Source: Hygrocybe punicea (Eukaryota; Basidiomycota; Agaricomycetes; Agaricales; Hygrophoraceae). Taken from it: a stretch of DNA of 64,000 nucleotides. Below the pieces are notes generated by a model that had not been told where the DNA came from, did not search any database, and was given only the letters and a program-made list of their open reading frames with translations. Made by a program: the position numbers and the translations under genes. The stretch's first letter is position 1; every line of letters begins with the position of its first letter. Positions 1 to 11,512 of the stretch are shown piece by piece. The stretch lies in the NCBI GenBank assembly GCA_963556145.1, contig OY744465.1:6076001-6140000 (forward strand), given 5' to 3'.

Positions 1-541
1 TAGATTATCTTAATCAAAAATATGGGTGCGGATGAAATGTTGATACCACATCTGGGCAAGCTGGCATCTAGTTTTGAGGCCAGAGAGAATTTTGCATGAT
101 TTCCCAAATTGGGTAGACACAAGTTAGCATGAGTGAAAAAAACAACCTCCAACTCCATCAATGGAGAAACCAAGCAAATGTTTCATGTATATTAAACACA
201 GGTATAAGTTAACCAGTCATTATTTGCCTGCTATTGACACAAGGAAAGTAACAAGCTTTGTGGTGCACTTAACAAAAAATGCTAACTTCAATGGTCACAA
301 CAATGTCACAGCACATGACATTGGATGTGCATGGATTACGGCTACCTTATGTTCCTTGAAGGAAAACTTGAACCAAGTGCAAGTCATATATAACCTACTC
401 TCTCATCCAGATCCCATCCTAAGTAGCCAACCACATATACTCCCTAGAAAGTTGAAAGAACAAGACATCGTACAACCAGAAAAACATATTTCAGGAATGT
501 CATTCATATCACCAAACCCACCAGAACTGCGGTTATCAATG
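1..541. other. No recognisable gene; one unidentified open frame
   Basis: An open frame of 146 codons runs on the + strand from 161 to 601, but I see no domain, signal peptide or repeat in its product, and its 3' end overlaps the terminal exon of the minus-strand secreted-protein relic. It may be chance or an uncharacterised gene. Nothing else is visible here. Confidence 0.2.
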
Positions 542-1772
542 TCATCGGTATACACCGATCATGGAAAACATACTCTCTCCTTGCCAACTACGGGCACTTG
601 AAGTACAGTTAAAAGTGCTGGAGACATTGGCAGAGAAGGTAGATCCACAAGAGACAAATGTAGAATCATAGCCAATGACACTAAACGGTTGATTTGATAT
701 CAGGGGGAATACCTGACTGAAATTGATCACAAATTAGTCCCAATGGAATGGTGGAAACCTATATACACCACGAAAGGTTCCTTACCCGTTCTCAATGTTT
801 ATGGTCCCCTGCGTCTGCTTGTATGACACATTTGCAACCAATGCTCCCTGGCAAGCAAACATCCATAATTGGATTGTAGGAGGAGGTAACACACAATTTG
901 TCCAGATAGGATCGTGATCTCAATAGATTGTGACTGCTCAGTGGTTGTTGTCCGGGTCCAACTGGAACTAAATCCTGATGTTATGCCCAGTTCCCCAAAT
1001 GAAATCCCAATGGATGAGGATAAGCTCCATGCATCTGAGAGACTGATCTTTCCTGTGATCGTATCCATATTGGTGTAGTCGCATGCGGATCACAATTGTA
1101 GACGGGTGACCCGACAATTAGATCAAAAATCATGCTCAACAAGTTGCCCTATGAAAATAAACAGCATCACATGCAATGTGCATGTCAGACCAAAGCATGA
1201 CGTACCTCGGGAGTGAAGGTGCATTTGCTGGTGCCGCATGGCTGGCAGTGCAGCAACTGTGAGAGCACCACAGAATCTGACGGTAAGGCAGAGGGAGATA
1301 GGGATGTGGATGTTGGGCCTAAGCTACCGGAATCTGACGGTAAGGTCAAGGAAGATTGGGATGCGGATGTCGTGCTTGTCGGACTAGTATCAGAAGTGAC
1401 GATGGAAGCATTTTTGCACGAATCCAAGACAAAGGTCAGGCATTCTCCTCCACCTCCACAAGGATCACCTAGAAAATTGCATCCTACCATTTCCCAGTAA
1501 GTCCCCAGCCACGAGTAGATGCCACTGCAATCGACAATGCACGAAATTCCAGTATATCCAACTCCACACTTGGATGTTAGGTAGTTATCAGCTATGTTTG
1601 CACATCCTGGAGTCAAATCCGTCCGATACACTGCTGCGAGGCCAGAGCTTTCTTTACATAGATAATTGATGCAGTACCCAGTGAGTGGAGGGGAAACACG
1701 AGGAACATAAAGATGAGGAAAGCATGTTGAAGGAAAGATAAACGAGTCCCTGGCAATCATGAACGTATCCAA
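542..1772 (-). pseudogene. Secreted Cys-rich, Ser/Thr-linker protein relic with one frameshift
   Basis: Four exons can be joined on the minus strand: 1772(or further upstream)-1206, 1148-895, 847-786 and 716-542, separated by introns of 57, 47 and 69 bp with GT donors and AG acceptors in matching phase. The first part has about ten cysteines (for example DCSGIYSW, GCNFLGDPCGGGGEC) and a Ser/Thr/Pro-rich linker. The second part carries the SPVYNCDPHATTPIW stretch and a Ser/Thr-rich strand-like region ending in SGQI-GALVANVSYKQTQG, and the last ends in CGSTFSANVSSTFNC. This architecture resembles uncharacterised secreted proteins of basidiomycetes; that resemblance is from memory. Exon 2 is 254 bp although both flanking junctions are phase 0, so it carries a frameshift close to 1065. 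No convincing start codon with a signal peptide was found. It is probably a decayed gene, or an intact one with a sequence error. Function unknown. Confidence 0.5.
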
Positions 1773-2782
1773 TGATGATCACAATGGCAAAAGGTGCAGA
1801 ATTTTCCTTACTGTGGGAGGTTTGGTATTGTGTCTGCAAGCGGTGGGCACTATTATTGATCTTAATTTCAAGGCAGTTACATTGATTGGTGCGGAGTACG
1901 CTGGAAAACTCCTCCTGCAAAGGAAATTACCAGAAGACTGAGGAATGATCTTCGATGTGCCACTCACAACTATGTCACCCTTGATTCGTTGTCTGAATCC
2001 ATTGGTCATTGCACGAGCAAACATCAACAACTACCAATCAAAGCTAGACCAAGCAGTTGAGTTTCTGCAAACTGGCCAAGAAAGCCCTTGCTCATCCCCA
2101 CGAATGGTCGACACCTTTGATAAGAAGTGTGACGAGACGTCACAGCGTCAACTTGGGGCTTTTGAGGCTGCACTGATATCTCTCTAACAGCGCTTCCGAC
2201 CATGAGGCCGTGCAATGGGGTTGAATGGCTGCTGGTACAGATGGAAGTTGTGTAGAATGGTCCGTTCACTTCTTTGCAAGAGCCGAACAATTTCTTTGAT
2301 GGGTGGAAGCTCAGTCCCAGTGAAAACCCCGTCTTGCATAATCCAGTTAGATACTTTTACACAATATAAATCCTTTTATATCTATATACAACCAGTAAAA
2401 TTGTTCTGAGTGAAAAGATAACGATTAAAAATCTCACAAAGGATACTGAGCCAGCTCCTGTTCTTGTACTTGCGACAAAATATTTTGCAAACGGAACAAA
2501 AAAGTGAGTTGGTCCTTTGCCCAAGTGCCGATGACATCATCTTTGTACTTCGAATTTTTTTGTTCATTCGTTTCCCCCTTGCCCATGTCCTCCATCCCTG
2601 TTGGCGCGTCTTTCCCCCACGAGACCATCACAGCTGCTCTCCTTAAGGATGTCCCTGCAGCCAAACAACTTTGTCGACTTCCTCATCTGCGGCCACTCTG
2701 TCACAACCACCTGTACGCAATGTCCACATTTGGCACACTCTTCCGGGTCACAACCAACGGCGAGAGAATTGCCTTGGTTATA

Positions 2783-3230
2783 GACATCATCCTCAAACCC
2801 GAAAACATCCTTCTCAACCACGACGGACACATCAAAGTAGCCGATTTCGGGTTCGCGAAACAGTGCTCACTCACAACATGGACACTCTGCGGCACTCATG
2901 GAAAGCGACCCATCGAAGCAGTACAGGAACCTGCGGCACGATGCTGCCAGTGGTGATGTCTTTGCTCACGCATGATTCCGCAAGGTCGACTGGGAGAAAC
3001 TAGCCAATAGAGAGATAACCGCGCCCTATCTGCCCAAGATAACGGGAGAGGGTGATGCAAGCGCGTAAGCCCCCCTCCGCTTTCCTTGGGTTAAACCTAC
3101 CGTTTTTTTTTGGCGCAGATTCGACAAGTACTTGGAAGACGATGCAGCCGTACCTGCGGATGACCCCTTCGGCGTACAGTTTCCGTGCTTCGACTACATG
3201 CCCGACCATCACCCTCCTCGTAAAAAATGA
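2783..3230 (+). pseudogene. cAMP-dependent protein kinase catalytic subunit relic
   Basis: Two separated blocks match the AGC kinase PKA. Block one (2783-2890) holds [20 protein letters not shown] followed by FAK and TWTLCGT, i.e. the catalytic loop, DFG motif and activation-loop Thr region; the Asp of the catalytic HRD/YRD motif is absent because the preceding residues read DIIL. Block two (2952-3230) reads FRKVDWEKLANREI, APYLPKITGEGDAS, then a 54-bp intron (3065-3118), then FDKYLEDD and a stop at 3228-3230, which is the usual C-terminal tail of PKA. The roughly 100 residues from the activation loop through helix I are deleted. The two blocks lie in different frames, and the Trp expected before FRKV is a TGA stop (2973-2975). 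The N-lobe is not recognisable. This is a decayed copy, not a working kinase; the retained intron shows it arose from genomic DNA rather than by retroposition. Confidence 0.85.
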
Positions 3231-3548
3231 GGACCAGCGTCCACACGAGTAGACCTCTTTCCCCGGCCATCACATGCAGACTACACATACCTTGCAAGTA
3301 CGGCATCCCCAATGTATGTTGTTGTACAGATATTAACCTGACGTCCCAGGCCGTGTTGCCATGGGTGCCATTGCAGAAAGATCTCTCATGACCGCATATA
3401 CCCGCTGTCCACACCCCGGTGGAAGGACCCACAGCAGTGAAATTGGCAAGTATTGATCACCATGCCACGCCTTGTGTTGTTTTTCCTGTGATTCCTCCTC
3501 CGCAACCAGGTCCTACCAGAATCCAACCACAAGCGTGGCCTGCGCTGC

Positions 3549-3911
3549 GTGCTCGAGGTCACCCAGCTTGCCACAACAGAGCTCATCCTGACGTCCAAGA
3601 TTGCCAAGGTCCTCCCAGATGCATTCCACAAGGCATGCCAGGAGTGCTGTGGCTGCAAATCTGACAGGTTCAAGACCTTGCCGTTTGATGCCATGGACCG
3701 ATCGGATGGAGGGGAACCGGAGGTGAAGAAGCAACGACTTGACGGCTGGGATGGTGGGACGGAGGGGAGGACAAGGAGAGGGGATGATGGAACGGAGTGG
3801 GGGAGCTGGGAAGCGCAGAATGGGAACAGACAGGGGGGTGGTGGGGCAGCAGAGCAGGGGGAGCGGGGAGTGTGGCAGCAGCGTAGGGGGCAGTGCCTAG
3901 ACAGCTCTTAA
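3549..3911 (+). other. Unidentified open frame with Gly/Arg/Glu-rich tail
   Basis: An open frame of 120 codons starts in a region reading LEVTQLATTELILTSKIAKV and FHKACQECCGCKSDRFKTL, which looks protein-like with a CxxCCGC cysteine cluster. It continues into a purine-rich low-complexity tail (many Gly, Arg, Glu). A possible acceptor CAG lies at about 3510. I do not recognise a family. It could be the last exon of a gene whose upstream part is lost next to the kinase relic. Confidence 0.2.
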
Positions 3912-4206
3912 TCATACACAATCGATCGCAATGTTTTCTATTCGAAATCGCAATGTTTTTTTAAGGATCTTAATGGCGAAACATCTACTCAGGGTGCAGA
4001 AATCTATTTAAATTCCTGAATTATATTTTCATGGAAGTTATACTACCTAAAAGTTTCTAGATAGGTGGACTTTTCACTGGGCCTCAGGAGCCACAGGCGG
4101 AGATGCCCAACGCAAGATGTAACAGTGCAAATATAGCCAAACAAAGAGCTGCAAGTCACGGTAATAGCCGTGGTTGAGTAAAAAAACTTGGAGCTTCCGA
4201 AAATAT

Positions 4207-5492
4207 ATGCTCCCGTCCCCCCCTCCCGAATCTCTCGCCTACCGTGCCCGCCTCGCCAGCCTAATCTCGCCCCTCAAACGTGTGCGTGTTCGCGTGCCTT
4301 TCTACCAGCTCGCCGCCCATCGCATCCCCACATTATGGACCCTCTATCGTGGCCTATTGCGGAACACTACAAGGGATAACGTATGCCCCGCTCGCATTCC
4401 CCCAGAGTGGCTGGCAGTCGCCACTAATGAAGTTGGTTAAGATCAGGTTCAGGATTGTCATGCTGTTTCGACGCTATCAGCACTTGACTAGCCCTTGGGA
4501 AACACACAAGCATCTTCGCACGGGATACAAGGTCTGTCCTCTAACCCCGCGCCCCTCTCAGCTTACAACTCACACCCACAGTGGCTTGACATCTTTGTGA
4601 AAGCAAACCAAGGTGACGAGAAGCTACAAGCCATCCTCCACAGATACGACATGATGATTGGCGCGAAGCGCGAGAAGGAGCACTGGAAGCGCATCATCCG
4701 GGAAGCATTCGTCAGTACCCTCTCGGTTTGCTGTCTCTCTTTCCACACAACACATATCGCGTTCAGGCTTGGGAGGATAAATTGCGTCGGCGCCCCATCC
4801 TTACCGGCGCATACCATCGTCCTTCACTCTACAACCGGCCCCTCCCACGACTCAAACCCCAGCCAACACAAATCACTATGATGATCCGGAAGCGTCGTGC
4901 TGCCCGCGAACGCCGCCTTGTGACACAAGCAACGTTGAACGTCTGGCGCGATGACATCCGCCACGAGCACCGGTTCGAGCTGAAGCTTGCTGCACAATCC
5001 GATCAGCCATTCGAACCCGTCTTTCGCGATCTCATAGAATGGGGTACGTGTATCCTTTTCTCCCTTATGTTCTGAAATAATGGCGAGCCGGATTCTCCCA
5101 CCCCTCCAACTACAGAAAAGCCTTTCCGTCAGCGATTAATGGCTCTCCAGGCGACATTCAAGCTTGACGCAGAGCGGCAGTCTACACCATACCCGGCATC
5201 GCTCCTGGCTGCCATCAAGCAGGCCCGTCGCGAGAAGATCGCGAACAAGACGAAGGAACGCAAGCGCGAGCGCAGGGGCGAGGTACTCCCGTGCACCATC
5301 CGACGGCGGCGCCAGGGCCCACCAGCACACTTACTGCGGATGATGACGCCGGAGCAGCGGAGGATGGATAGAATTGTGCGGAGTGTAAGTGAAGTAGGCT
5401 ATGTTGGGATGGTGAAGAAGAAGCTGAGGTCACGAACACCGAGATGGGGGGCAAAGAAAAGCCCTGGTGCAACTCCACTTGACAAAGATTGA
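4207..5492 (+). CDS. LYR-motif (complex I LYR-like) mitochondrial protein
   Basis: Five exons, 4207-4380, 4442-4531, 4582-4710, 4767-5043 and 5116-5492, join in frame to a protein of 348 aa. All introns are 50-72 bp with GT-AG ends. The N-terminal region is Arg-rich with few acidic residues, as in matrix-targeting sequences. The signature LWTLYRGLLRNT at residues 43-54 contains the Leu-Tyr-Arg triplet of the LYR superfamily, followed by RFRIVMLFRRYQHL, the second helix with the basic patch. LYR proteins act in mitochondria as adaptors for acyl-carrier protein, Fe-S cluster delivery and assembly of respiratory complexes or the mitoribosome; which client this one serves cannot be told. The C-terminal 200 residues are very basic (KTKERKRERR), longer than small LYRM proteins and like larger fungal members. 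The first in-frame ATG after an upstream stop-rich region was chosen as start. The gene converges on the transporter gene, with 193 bp between stop codons. Confidence 0.85.
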
Positions 5493-5685
5493 TTACTCCG
5501 TCACTGTGCTTCATGCCTCCATTAACCTTCTCATCTGACAGACACCTGCTTTCCTTTATGCATACACATAGTGCATACGTATCACCGCCATCTTTATCAT
5601 TAATAATCTTGGCACAGCCAATGCACAAAACACATATCCTCCTTTCCATTGTCCACAACCAAATGCCCAGTTAGTTATCATTGCG

Positions 5686-7982
5686 CTACATACCTTCGCG
5701 AGGTTTTTCCCGTACCTCAGATTCAGGGCGTGAAGAATCTTCACCGCTCTTCTCATTCGGTGAGCTCACTTCTTCATCATCAAACATGGCATTGTCGTCC
5801 GCCGCGCCCCTTTCGAACGCTGCCTTGTGGTTCTCGAAGTGCGACCCGTGGTTCCTGCCAGACGCCGCCCATCATACCAACATCCCACAGCAAAAAAGAC
5901 AGACGGTACGCACTCGGGCCCGATGATGGTAATGAAGATCACAAAAGCCGCAACAACGCCGATCAGGATACCTTGTACCTGAAAAGAATTCAAAACACGG
6001 CAAAAAAAAAAAGGCTTGCGCATGAATGATGGCACATACTGTAGCGTAATCAGCAACTACGGTAGGAACACCTTTGACGATGATGGTGGTCTTGAGGTTA
6101 TCGCCGCCAGCTGCGGTACCGATTCATGATTACATAGAAAGTCAGGATGCCCAGGGGGAGCGTACTGGCTTCGATCTGGGCGGAGGCAGATGAGATCATC
6201 TATTGAAACCAAGACTGACTGAGCATCCATCGATGAGCATGCCAAGTGTACGCAGCATACATTTCCGAGCTGGTATGCTACGCCGGGGAATGTCGCACGG
6301 AATGCAGGTGGGGACATCTCCGCCAACTGGATTGGGATCTAACAATGAGAACACGAAGTTGTCACACCATCCAGCATATACACCTCAACTTCTATACTTA
6401 CGATGCCCCAGGCACCTTGGACGCCAACTTGAAGGAAAAACGCCCCTGCGGACAGACCACCGAATGTAGATGGGAGAATCCACAGTGGGATGAACGCTGG
6501 ATGGAATATCAGAGGCGGGTGTTGCCGAATGGAAGAACGACCGACTAACCCCCGACGAGCAACACAAAGAGGCTAGTGTCGAAAAGTGGCTCAGAAAAAG
6601 CCTCATTCTATGAAAGGTGCCTCACACTTACATGATGGTGAAACGACGACCAATGTATTGACTCGCCCAACCCGCAATAACGCCGCCACTGTGGAAATCA
6701 ATTTGAAAAAAAGAAGCTCAAAACTTTGTAACGTCACCAACTCACGAAATAGCGCCCTGCGTGATAGCATTAGCGACAGGGACTAAAAGAGTATAGCATA
6801 CATACGCAATTCCCAATAATGGTTGCAATGGTCGCATCACGAGAGCTCAAGCCTTTCGTCGTTTGAAGATAAGTAGGATACAGATCCTGGAAAGTCATCA
6901 TTCGGACAGAGTATTGATGTTATCGTCAGGGAAACACTCGCTTGAGATCCGTGCGACAAGAAGTTGAAGCCTGGGAGCCAGGTGAACGCTTTGCGCAATG
7001 CTTAGTGCGGAAAATATTGTCACCCACCAGTCATCAGCAGAACCGCATATATACACAAGAGCCAATGCTTCTTGAGCATTACTTTCAGTTCATGGATAAA
7101 AATCTCTGTCTTGTTCGTCATACCGTCACCCTTCGCCTTCTCGAGAGCCCTGGCCTTGAGGAAATATCCGCTTTCCGGAAGAACCGCTCTGACAGCGGCG
7201 GCAAAAAAGGAAATGCCAGCAGCTGTCCAAAACAGACTCCGCCAGCCATGCTTGGACTCGGGCACGAGTTTCAGATTGATGACAGCAGCGATGAGGTACC
7301 CAACAGCGTATCCCTGCTGAAGAACACCGCTTGCGATGCCGCGAGCTTCCACCGGTAGGTTCTCGAGAGCTGTGGAAGCTGCGAGGCCCCAGATGCCCCC
7401 CATCCCGATGCCAAAGAGAGAGCGCAAGGCAAGAAATTCATGGAAGGTGTGCACGAACCCGGCGGCTAGTTCGAGAATGCAGACGAGCAATAAGTTCGCC
7501 ACCAACGGCCATTTTCGCCCCATGCGATCGGAGATTATGCCGAAGATCACCTGGGAACGAGTGTCAGTCAATGTGAAAAGGTGAGAAACTGAGAAATATC
7601 GCCGCACTGCACCAACTGTTCTGAACAAGAGGGTGAGCGTGATAGCTGTCGTCTACAACAGGATCAGGAACGGAGGATGACCATCTGAGTAAAAGTACAC
7701 ACAATGTCGTGAATAGAACGATCGAACTGCTGAGCGAGGTGGGTCACGCTGAGAGAGACACTGAAAAAGTCAATGGCATCGCAAGTCCACGCCAGCCAGC
7801 TTCCAGATATTGAGTACAGTAAGTAAAAACAAGAAAATTTGGCAGTGCTCGGTCAGTGCTTACCCAGAAAAGAAGAGAAGCCACTCGGTCACCGTGAGAT
7901 TTGCCAAGACGGTCAATAGTGGTGTTGACGACTCGCGCTTTTCACGGCGGGGGATTAGATTGCTCAAAAAGTAGGGAGCCAT
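5686..7982 (-). CDS. JEN1: JEN1-type lactate/pyruvate (carboxylate):H+ symporter, MFS SHS family
   Basis: Fifteen exons can be placed: 7982-7864, 7799-7703, 7652-7608, 7550-7028, 6970-6942, 6886-6806, 6756-6746, 6688-6632, 6572-6550, 6496-6402, 6338-6261, 6199-6166, 6110-6040, 5978-5914 and 5854-5686. The exons total 1497 nt and give 498 aa without a frame break. Signature segments are WLAWTCDAIDFFSVSLSVTH (first membrane helix), VIFGIISDRMGRKWPL (MFS DRxGRK loop), LFGIGMGGIWGLAAS, VEARGIASGVLQQGY, IQLAEMSPPAFRATFPGVAY and the C-terminal GPENHGSHFENHK. The family imports lactate, pyruvate or other monocarboxylates with protons across the plasma membrane. The acidic tail (ADDNAMFDDEE) is cytoplasmic. 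Exon 7 is an 11-nt micro-exon, and the intron after exon 5 starts with GC instead of GT. The start ATG at 7982 follows a short upstream open frame; no promoter element was identified. Substrate within the carboxylate group is inferred, not shown. Confidence 0.95.
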
Positions 7983-9131
7983 GAGTGTTGGAGATCAGGC
8001 GCAGGTGGAGTAACGGGGCTCCAGCCAAATAACGTTCTTGGCATCGAGTCGCTTCTTCCCCGCGCGAGGACCGTGCACTACTTTCGCTCCGGCCATCAGT
8101 CACCAGCTGAACCGTACGGAGCTCCGAGCAAGTCGTATTCGGATAACCTCAAGTTATAGGAACTTTATATACAGTCGGTTGCATAAAGATTGAGAAACAC
8201 AAACCTGATCGTGCTTCTTCGACCCTTGAAGCTTGAAGCTTAAGCTTGAAGGTGGGGTTATTTTGTTGTGGGAAACGGTCGACATCTCGAAGAGCCGCTA
8301 CCATATAATTCCTAATATATATGGATCTATTGTAAATCTATAAATAACCCATCAGGAAAACATTTACCATTTACCATGTTTACTGAGTATACCCTAATAT
8401 ACCGCCATACCGACTTCGCTTATAAGTCGAAATAAGGCCACAAATGTGGCACAGCCCGCTACCATTAGGAAGTATGAATTAGCGGCTTTTGTTATACAGC
8501 AAGTACAAGATCTTCAGGATAATCATTCTCCTCCAAATTTGTCTAATTTGTCTAATCACTGCTAATTGCTTAAATTACGCTAATAGTAGCTAATCCAGAT
8601 AATGCAGAAATATTATTCAAATTAGCAATAATATTATGAGTTTTTGGGACAATCACAATAAATAAATAATGACTTTAATAGGATGGCAGCATAGTCATAT
8701 GGCTGCTATTACTATTACCATCCTGACCTGTCAATCCACTGACTTGTCATGTTGAGGTAGAATTTTGCCTACAACGCTTCACACACACACACAATATTTT
8801 CAAGAAGTAATTGCAGGGGTGGATAGGCAGCATCAGGAAAAACCTCCTTTCCTAAGTTGATCTAATTGAGACCTTATTAGAATAATGATGCAAGTTCATG
8901 CAACTAATTCATATCTAATTAGTAACTATCATTTCTGGTCAAGATTAGTAATACATAAGGTCAAAAACACAAAGTCCACACTTTGGCTTTATTTGTTTAT
9001 TGTTCATTTTAAACCACTTAGACCGGGAATGCAATGGCAGCATCACCATGACCGGCGGTGGTGGCAGGACACAACAATGGCATCACCACCACCAGCAGTG
9101 GCAGCAACACACCATCACACCACCACCACCA
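7983..9131. other. Gene-free AT-rich spacer upstream of the transporter
   Basis: This stretch holds the presumed promoter of the transporter near its right end of transcription start, then roughly 700 bp of AT-rich DNA with repeated CTAAT motifs (8530-8600) and a CAC/CAG-rich patch (9030-9130). No open frame resembles a protein. The CAC-rich patch is the insertion site of the Harbinger element. Confidence 0.5.
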
Positions 9132-9256
9132 AGGACCCCAGCTTATCTGTACTAAGGATAGATCCCGGATCCAGACAAAAAATTTGGTATTCAGTCAAAA
9201 TGTCAGATTTTCATCCAGACATGGGCAGGCAAAATCATGTGAAGGTCAGACATTGG

Positions 9257-9536
9257 TAGTGTTGCCACGACTAGACTATTTACACCAAAATTTTAGTAGT
9301 CATAGTTGATAGTTGCAGCTAAAGTTGCAGCTTAGCTGGTCATTGTAGTCAACTAAACTTGAGAATAGTCAACTATAATTAAACAAATGTATGTTAAATC
9401 ACTTATAAATACCAGAACAGACATGATATAATTTTAGTCAACTAGATAGTCATAGTTGCAACTAGCTGAGTTGCAGCTAAAATCAACTATGACTATGACT
9501 GCCAGTTGACTAGTAGTCTTAGTCGTGGAAACACTA
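9257..9536. mobile_element. hAT MITE, 280 bp, perfect 8-bp TSD GACATTGG
   Basis: The element begins TAGTGTTGCCACGACTA and ends in the near inverse TAGTCGTGGAAACACTA. It is flanked on both sides by GACATTGG (9249-9256 and 9537-9544), the 8-bp duplication expected of hAT transposons. It has no coding capacity. Its interior is built of TAGTCAACTA / AGTCATAGTTG / CAGCTAAAG repeats that resemble the subterminal repeats of the autonomous hAT element at 51488-54431. It lies inside the Harbinger element and is therefore younger. Confidence 0.9.
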
Positions 9537-10390
9537 GACATTGGAAGCAAATCCACAGCTCTGAATCCTATTTCTAAACAAAAATTCGCAACATAAACCT
9601 AGAAGCCGAGGTGCCGAGCCAGGGCACTGGTTCATCAAGGGTCCTTGGGTGATTGAGAACCCATTTCCAAATGTTATTCTGGAGGGGGGGTGACCCCCCC
9701 CCTTACCAGAGTAAAAGTACGTTCCAAACCACATTTCAAACACCGTGAGCCATTTTTGGTGTCTAGATATGCCCAAATTTGGTATACCCATCACAAATGC
9801 CAATGATGTGTGCTCACTGTCTGTAGTGCTCTGTGCATGACCACAGCTCACCGTCATGGCCGAATATATAGGCACAGGTCCTTAAGCAACCGCTTATCAT
9901 TAATATAGTAATATATATTATCATTACCGATATGAGCGCTCTCATTTACAACCTTGCAACCAGCACCTTCTAGTGTTGCCAAAGTTCGGTTCAGTCCAGT
10001 TTTTCGCTATTTTTGAAAAACCAGAACCGGAACCATTGGTTCGGTTCGGCCAAATGCCAAACCAGAACCGGAACCGTGTCAAACGGTTTCATGGTGTTCG
10101 GTTTGCATTCAAACGCGGTTCGAACCCCGAACCAACCTCCAAATACCTCGCGTGGGCCAGACGCGCGTCAATTGATGTGGCTGTCACCCTCACGAGGTAG
10201 ATGGGGGGGCGCTCCATCTGTTTTTGCGAGGTTGGGTTGGGGCCAGGCACTTCCCATGGGCGGCCGCACGTGCTACCTACCTCGCGAAGAACAGGGACAC
10301 GTCAATTGACACACTCCGTCTGTTTTCGCAAGGTTGGATGGGGCCAGGGACTTTCCATGGGCATCCGCGCGTGCTGATGACCTCGCGAAG

Positions 10391-10974
10391 TAGTGCTACC
10401 GAAGTTCAGTTCAGTCCAGTTCAGACCCATTTTGGCTGAACTCTGAACTGAACTCTGGGTTCAGTTCAGTATTTTATGTGAACTGAACCTGAACCGCTGT
10501 GAACCGTTCGNNNNNNNNNNNNNNNNNNNNNNNNNNNNNNNNNNNNNNNNNNNNNNNNNNNNNNNNNNNNNNNNNNNNNNNNNNNNNNNNNNNNNNNNNN
10601 NNNNNNNNNNGTCGCTGTTGCTGTTGGTGGTTGAGAGCAAACTGTGTCATGGACTTAAAACAAATGATAATAAAAGTAAAAGACTTACCGATTTACCTCA
10701 AATGCTTGCATTCGAGGGTCACTCTTGTGGTGATTTGTCAGGGTGTTGTCGTGGCTGAGACTAAATTTTGGTGACTAAAACGGAAATTTGCCGAAATTGG
10801 CATGTGAGTACAACTTTCGTGTGAGCAAAATATACATGCCTGCGGACATCGGTTCAGCAGTTCTGAACCGCTCGTGAACTGTTTAGACAACCTGGGGGTT
10901 GCCTGAACCCCGAACTGGACCCAGGGTTCAGTTCAGCCCAAGGTGCTGGACTGAACCGAACTTTGGCAGCACTA
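10391..10974. mobile_element. Nested hAT-like element with degenerate TSD
   Basis: Starts TAGTGCTACCGAAGTTCAGT and ends in GAACTTTGGCAGCACTA-type inverse. The flanking octamers TCGCGAAG (10383-10390) and TTGCAAAG (10975-10982) differ only at two CpG-to-TpG/CpA positions, so they read as one decayed target duplication. The subterminal parts are GTTCAGTTCAG repeats. A 100-bp assembly gap (10511-10610) lies inside, so the length is nominal. No gene is visible. Confidence 0.7.
10511..10610. other. Assembly gap (100 N)
   Basis: One hundred consecutive N. Its exact length of 100 suggests a placeholder of unknown true size. Confidence 0.99.
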
Positions 10975-11317
10975 TTGCAAAGAATGGGGCACATCAATTG
11001 ACGTGCTCCATCTGTTTTTGCGAGGTTGGATGGGGCTGGGGACTTCCTATGGACGTCCGCATGTCAATTGACACGGCTAGGGCATGTTCGTGAGGTGGGT
11101 CTTCGTCGTCACCTCGTCCATTCCCCTTGTTAGCCGATGTCGTTGGGACTGGATTTGGGGGATGTACCTGGGCCAGTAGGTGGGCACACCACCCTCCCAG
11201 CCTTCAACTCCCCATCGTCATCGTCGTTGTCGTTGTCGTGTTGGTGTTGGTGTTGTAAGTGGTGGTGGAGGCGACAATGGTCACGATCATCCGTGTTTGA
11301 CGCGGCAGGTGGCTGCT

Positions 11318-11512
11318 GCCACCAGTGTTGCTCTGCTGCTGCTGCCAGCGTTGCTGTTGCTGCTGCTGCTGCTGCAGTTGCGGTTGTGGTTGCTGTTGCT
11401 GCTGCTGCTGTTGCAGTTGCTGTCGCTTGGGGCCATTTGGCCATCGTTGGGGTGGTGGCATTGGTGGTGTTGCCACTGCCATTGCTGCTGCTGCCGCTGC
11501 TGCCATCGATTC
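11318..11512. repeat. CTG/GCT-rich low-complexity block
   Basis: Imperfect CTG trinucleotide runs interleaved with GTTG and GCCA. All frames on both strands are open because of base composition, giving apparent poly-Leu, poly-Cys, poly-Gln and poly-Ala products that I do not regard as genes. A similar block occupies the same position in the related elements near 24.4 kb and 44.1 kb. Confidence 0.85.

Larger units (their letters stand above)
10141..11100. repeat. Interrupted tandem repeat, about 110-bp unit, with GTCAATTGAC palindrome
   Basis: At least three units repeat the order: GTCAATTGAC palindrome, CTCCATCTGTTTTTGCGAGGTT, a GGGGCCAGG-ACTTCCCATGGG stretch, then CCTCGCGAAG. Units lie near 10150-10275, 10290-10390 and 10985-11070. 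The nested hAT-like element at 10391-10974 splits the array exactly between two units, so the array predates it. Confidence 0.7.

Noticed and set aside
9534..9875. 113-codon minus-strand frame
   Set aside because: It straddles the end of the hAT MITE and Harbinger flank; no domain.
9971..10974. A single 1-kb hAT element pairing the TIR at 9971 with the one at 10974
   Set aside because: The flanking octamers GCACCTTC and TTGCAAAG do not match, whereas pairing 9971 with 12773 gives an exact TSD and 10391 with 10974 a CpG-decayed one.
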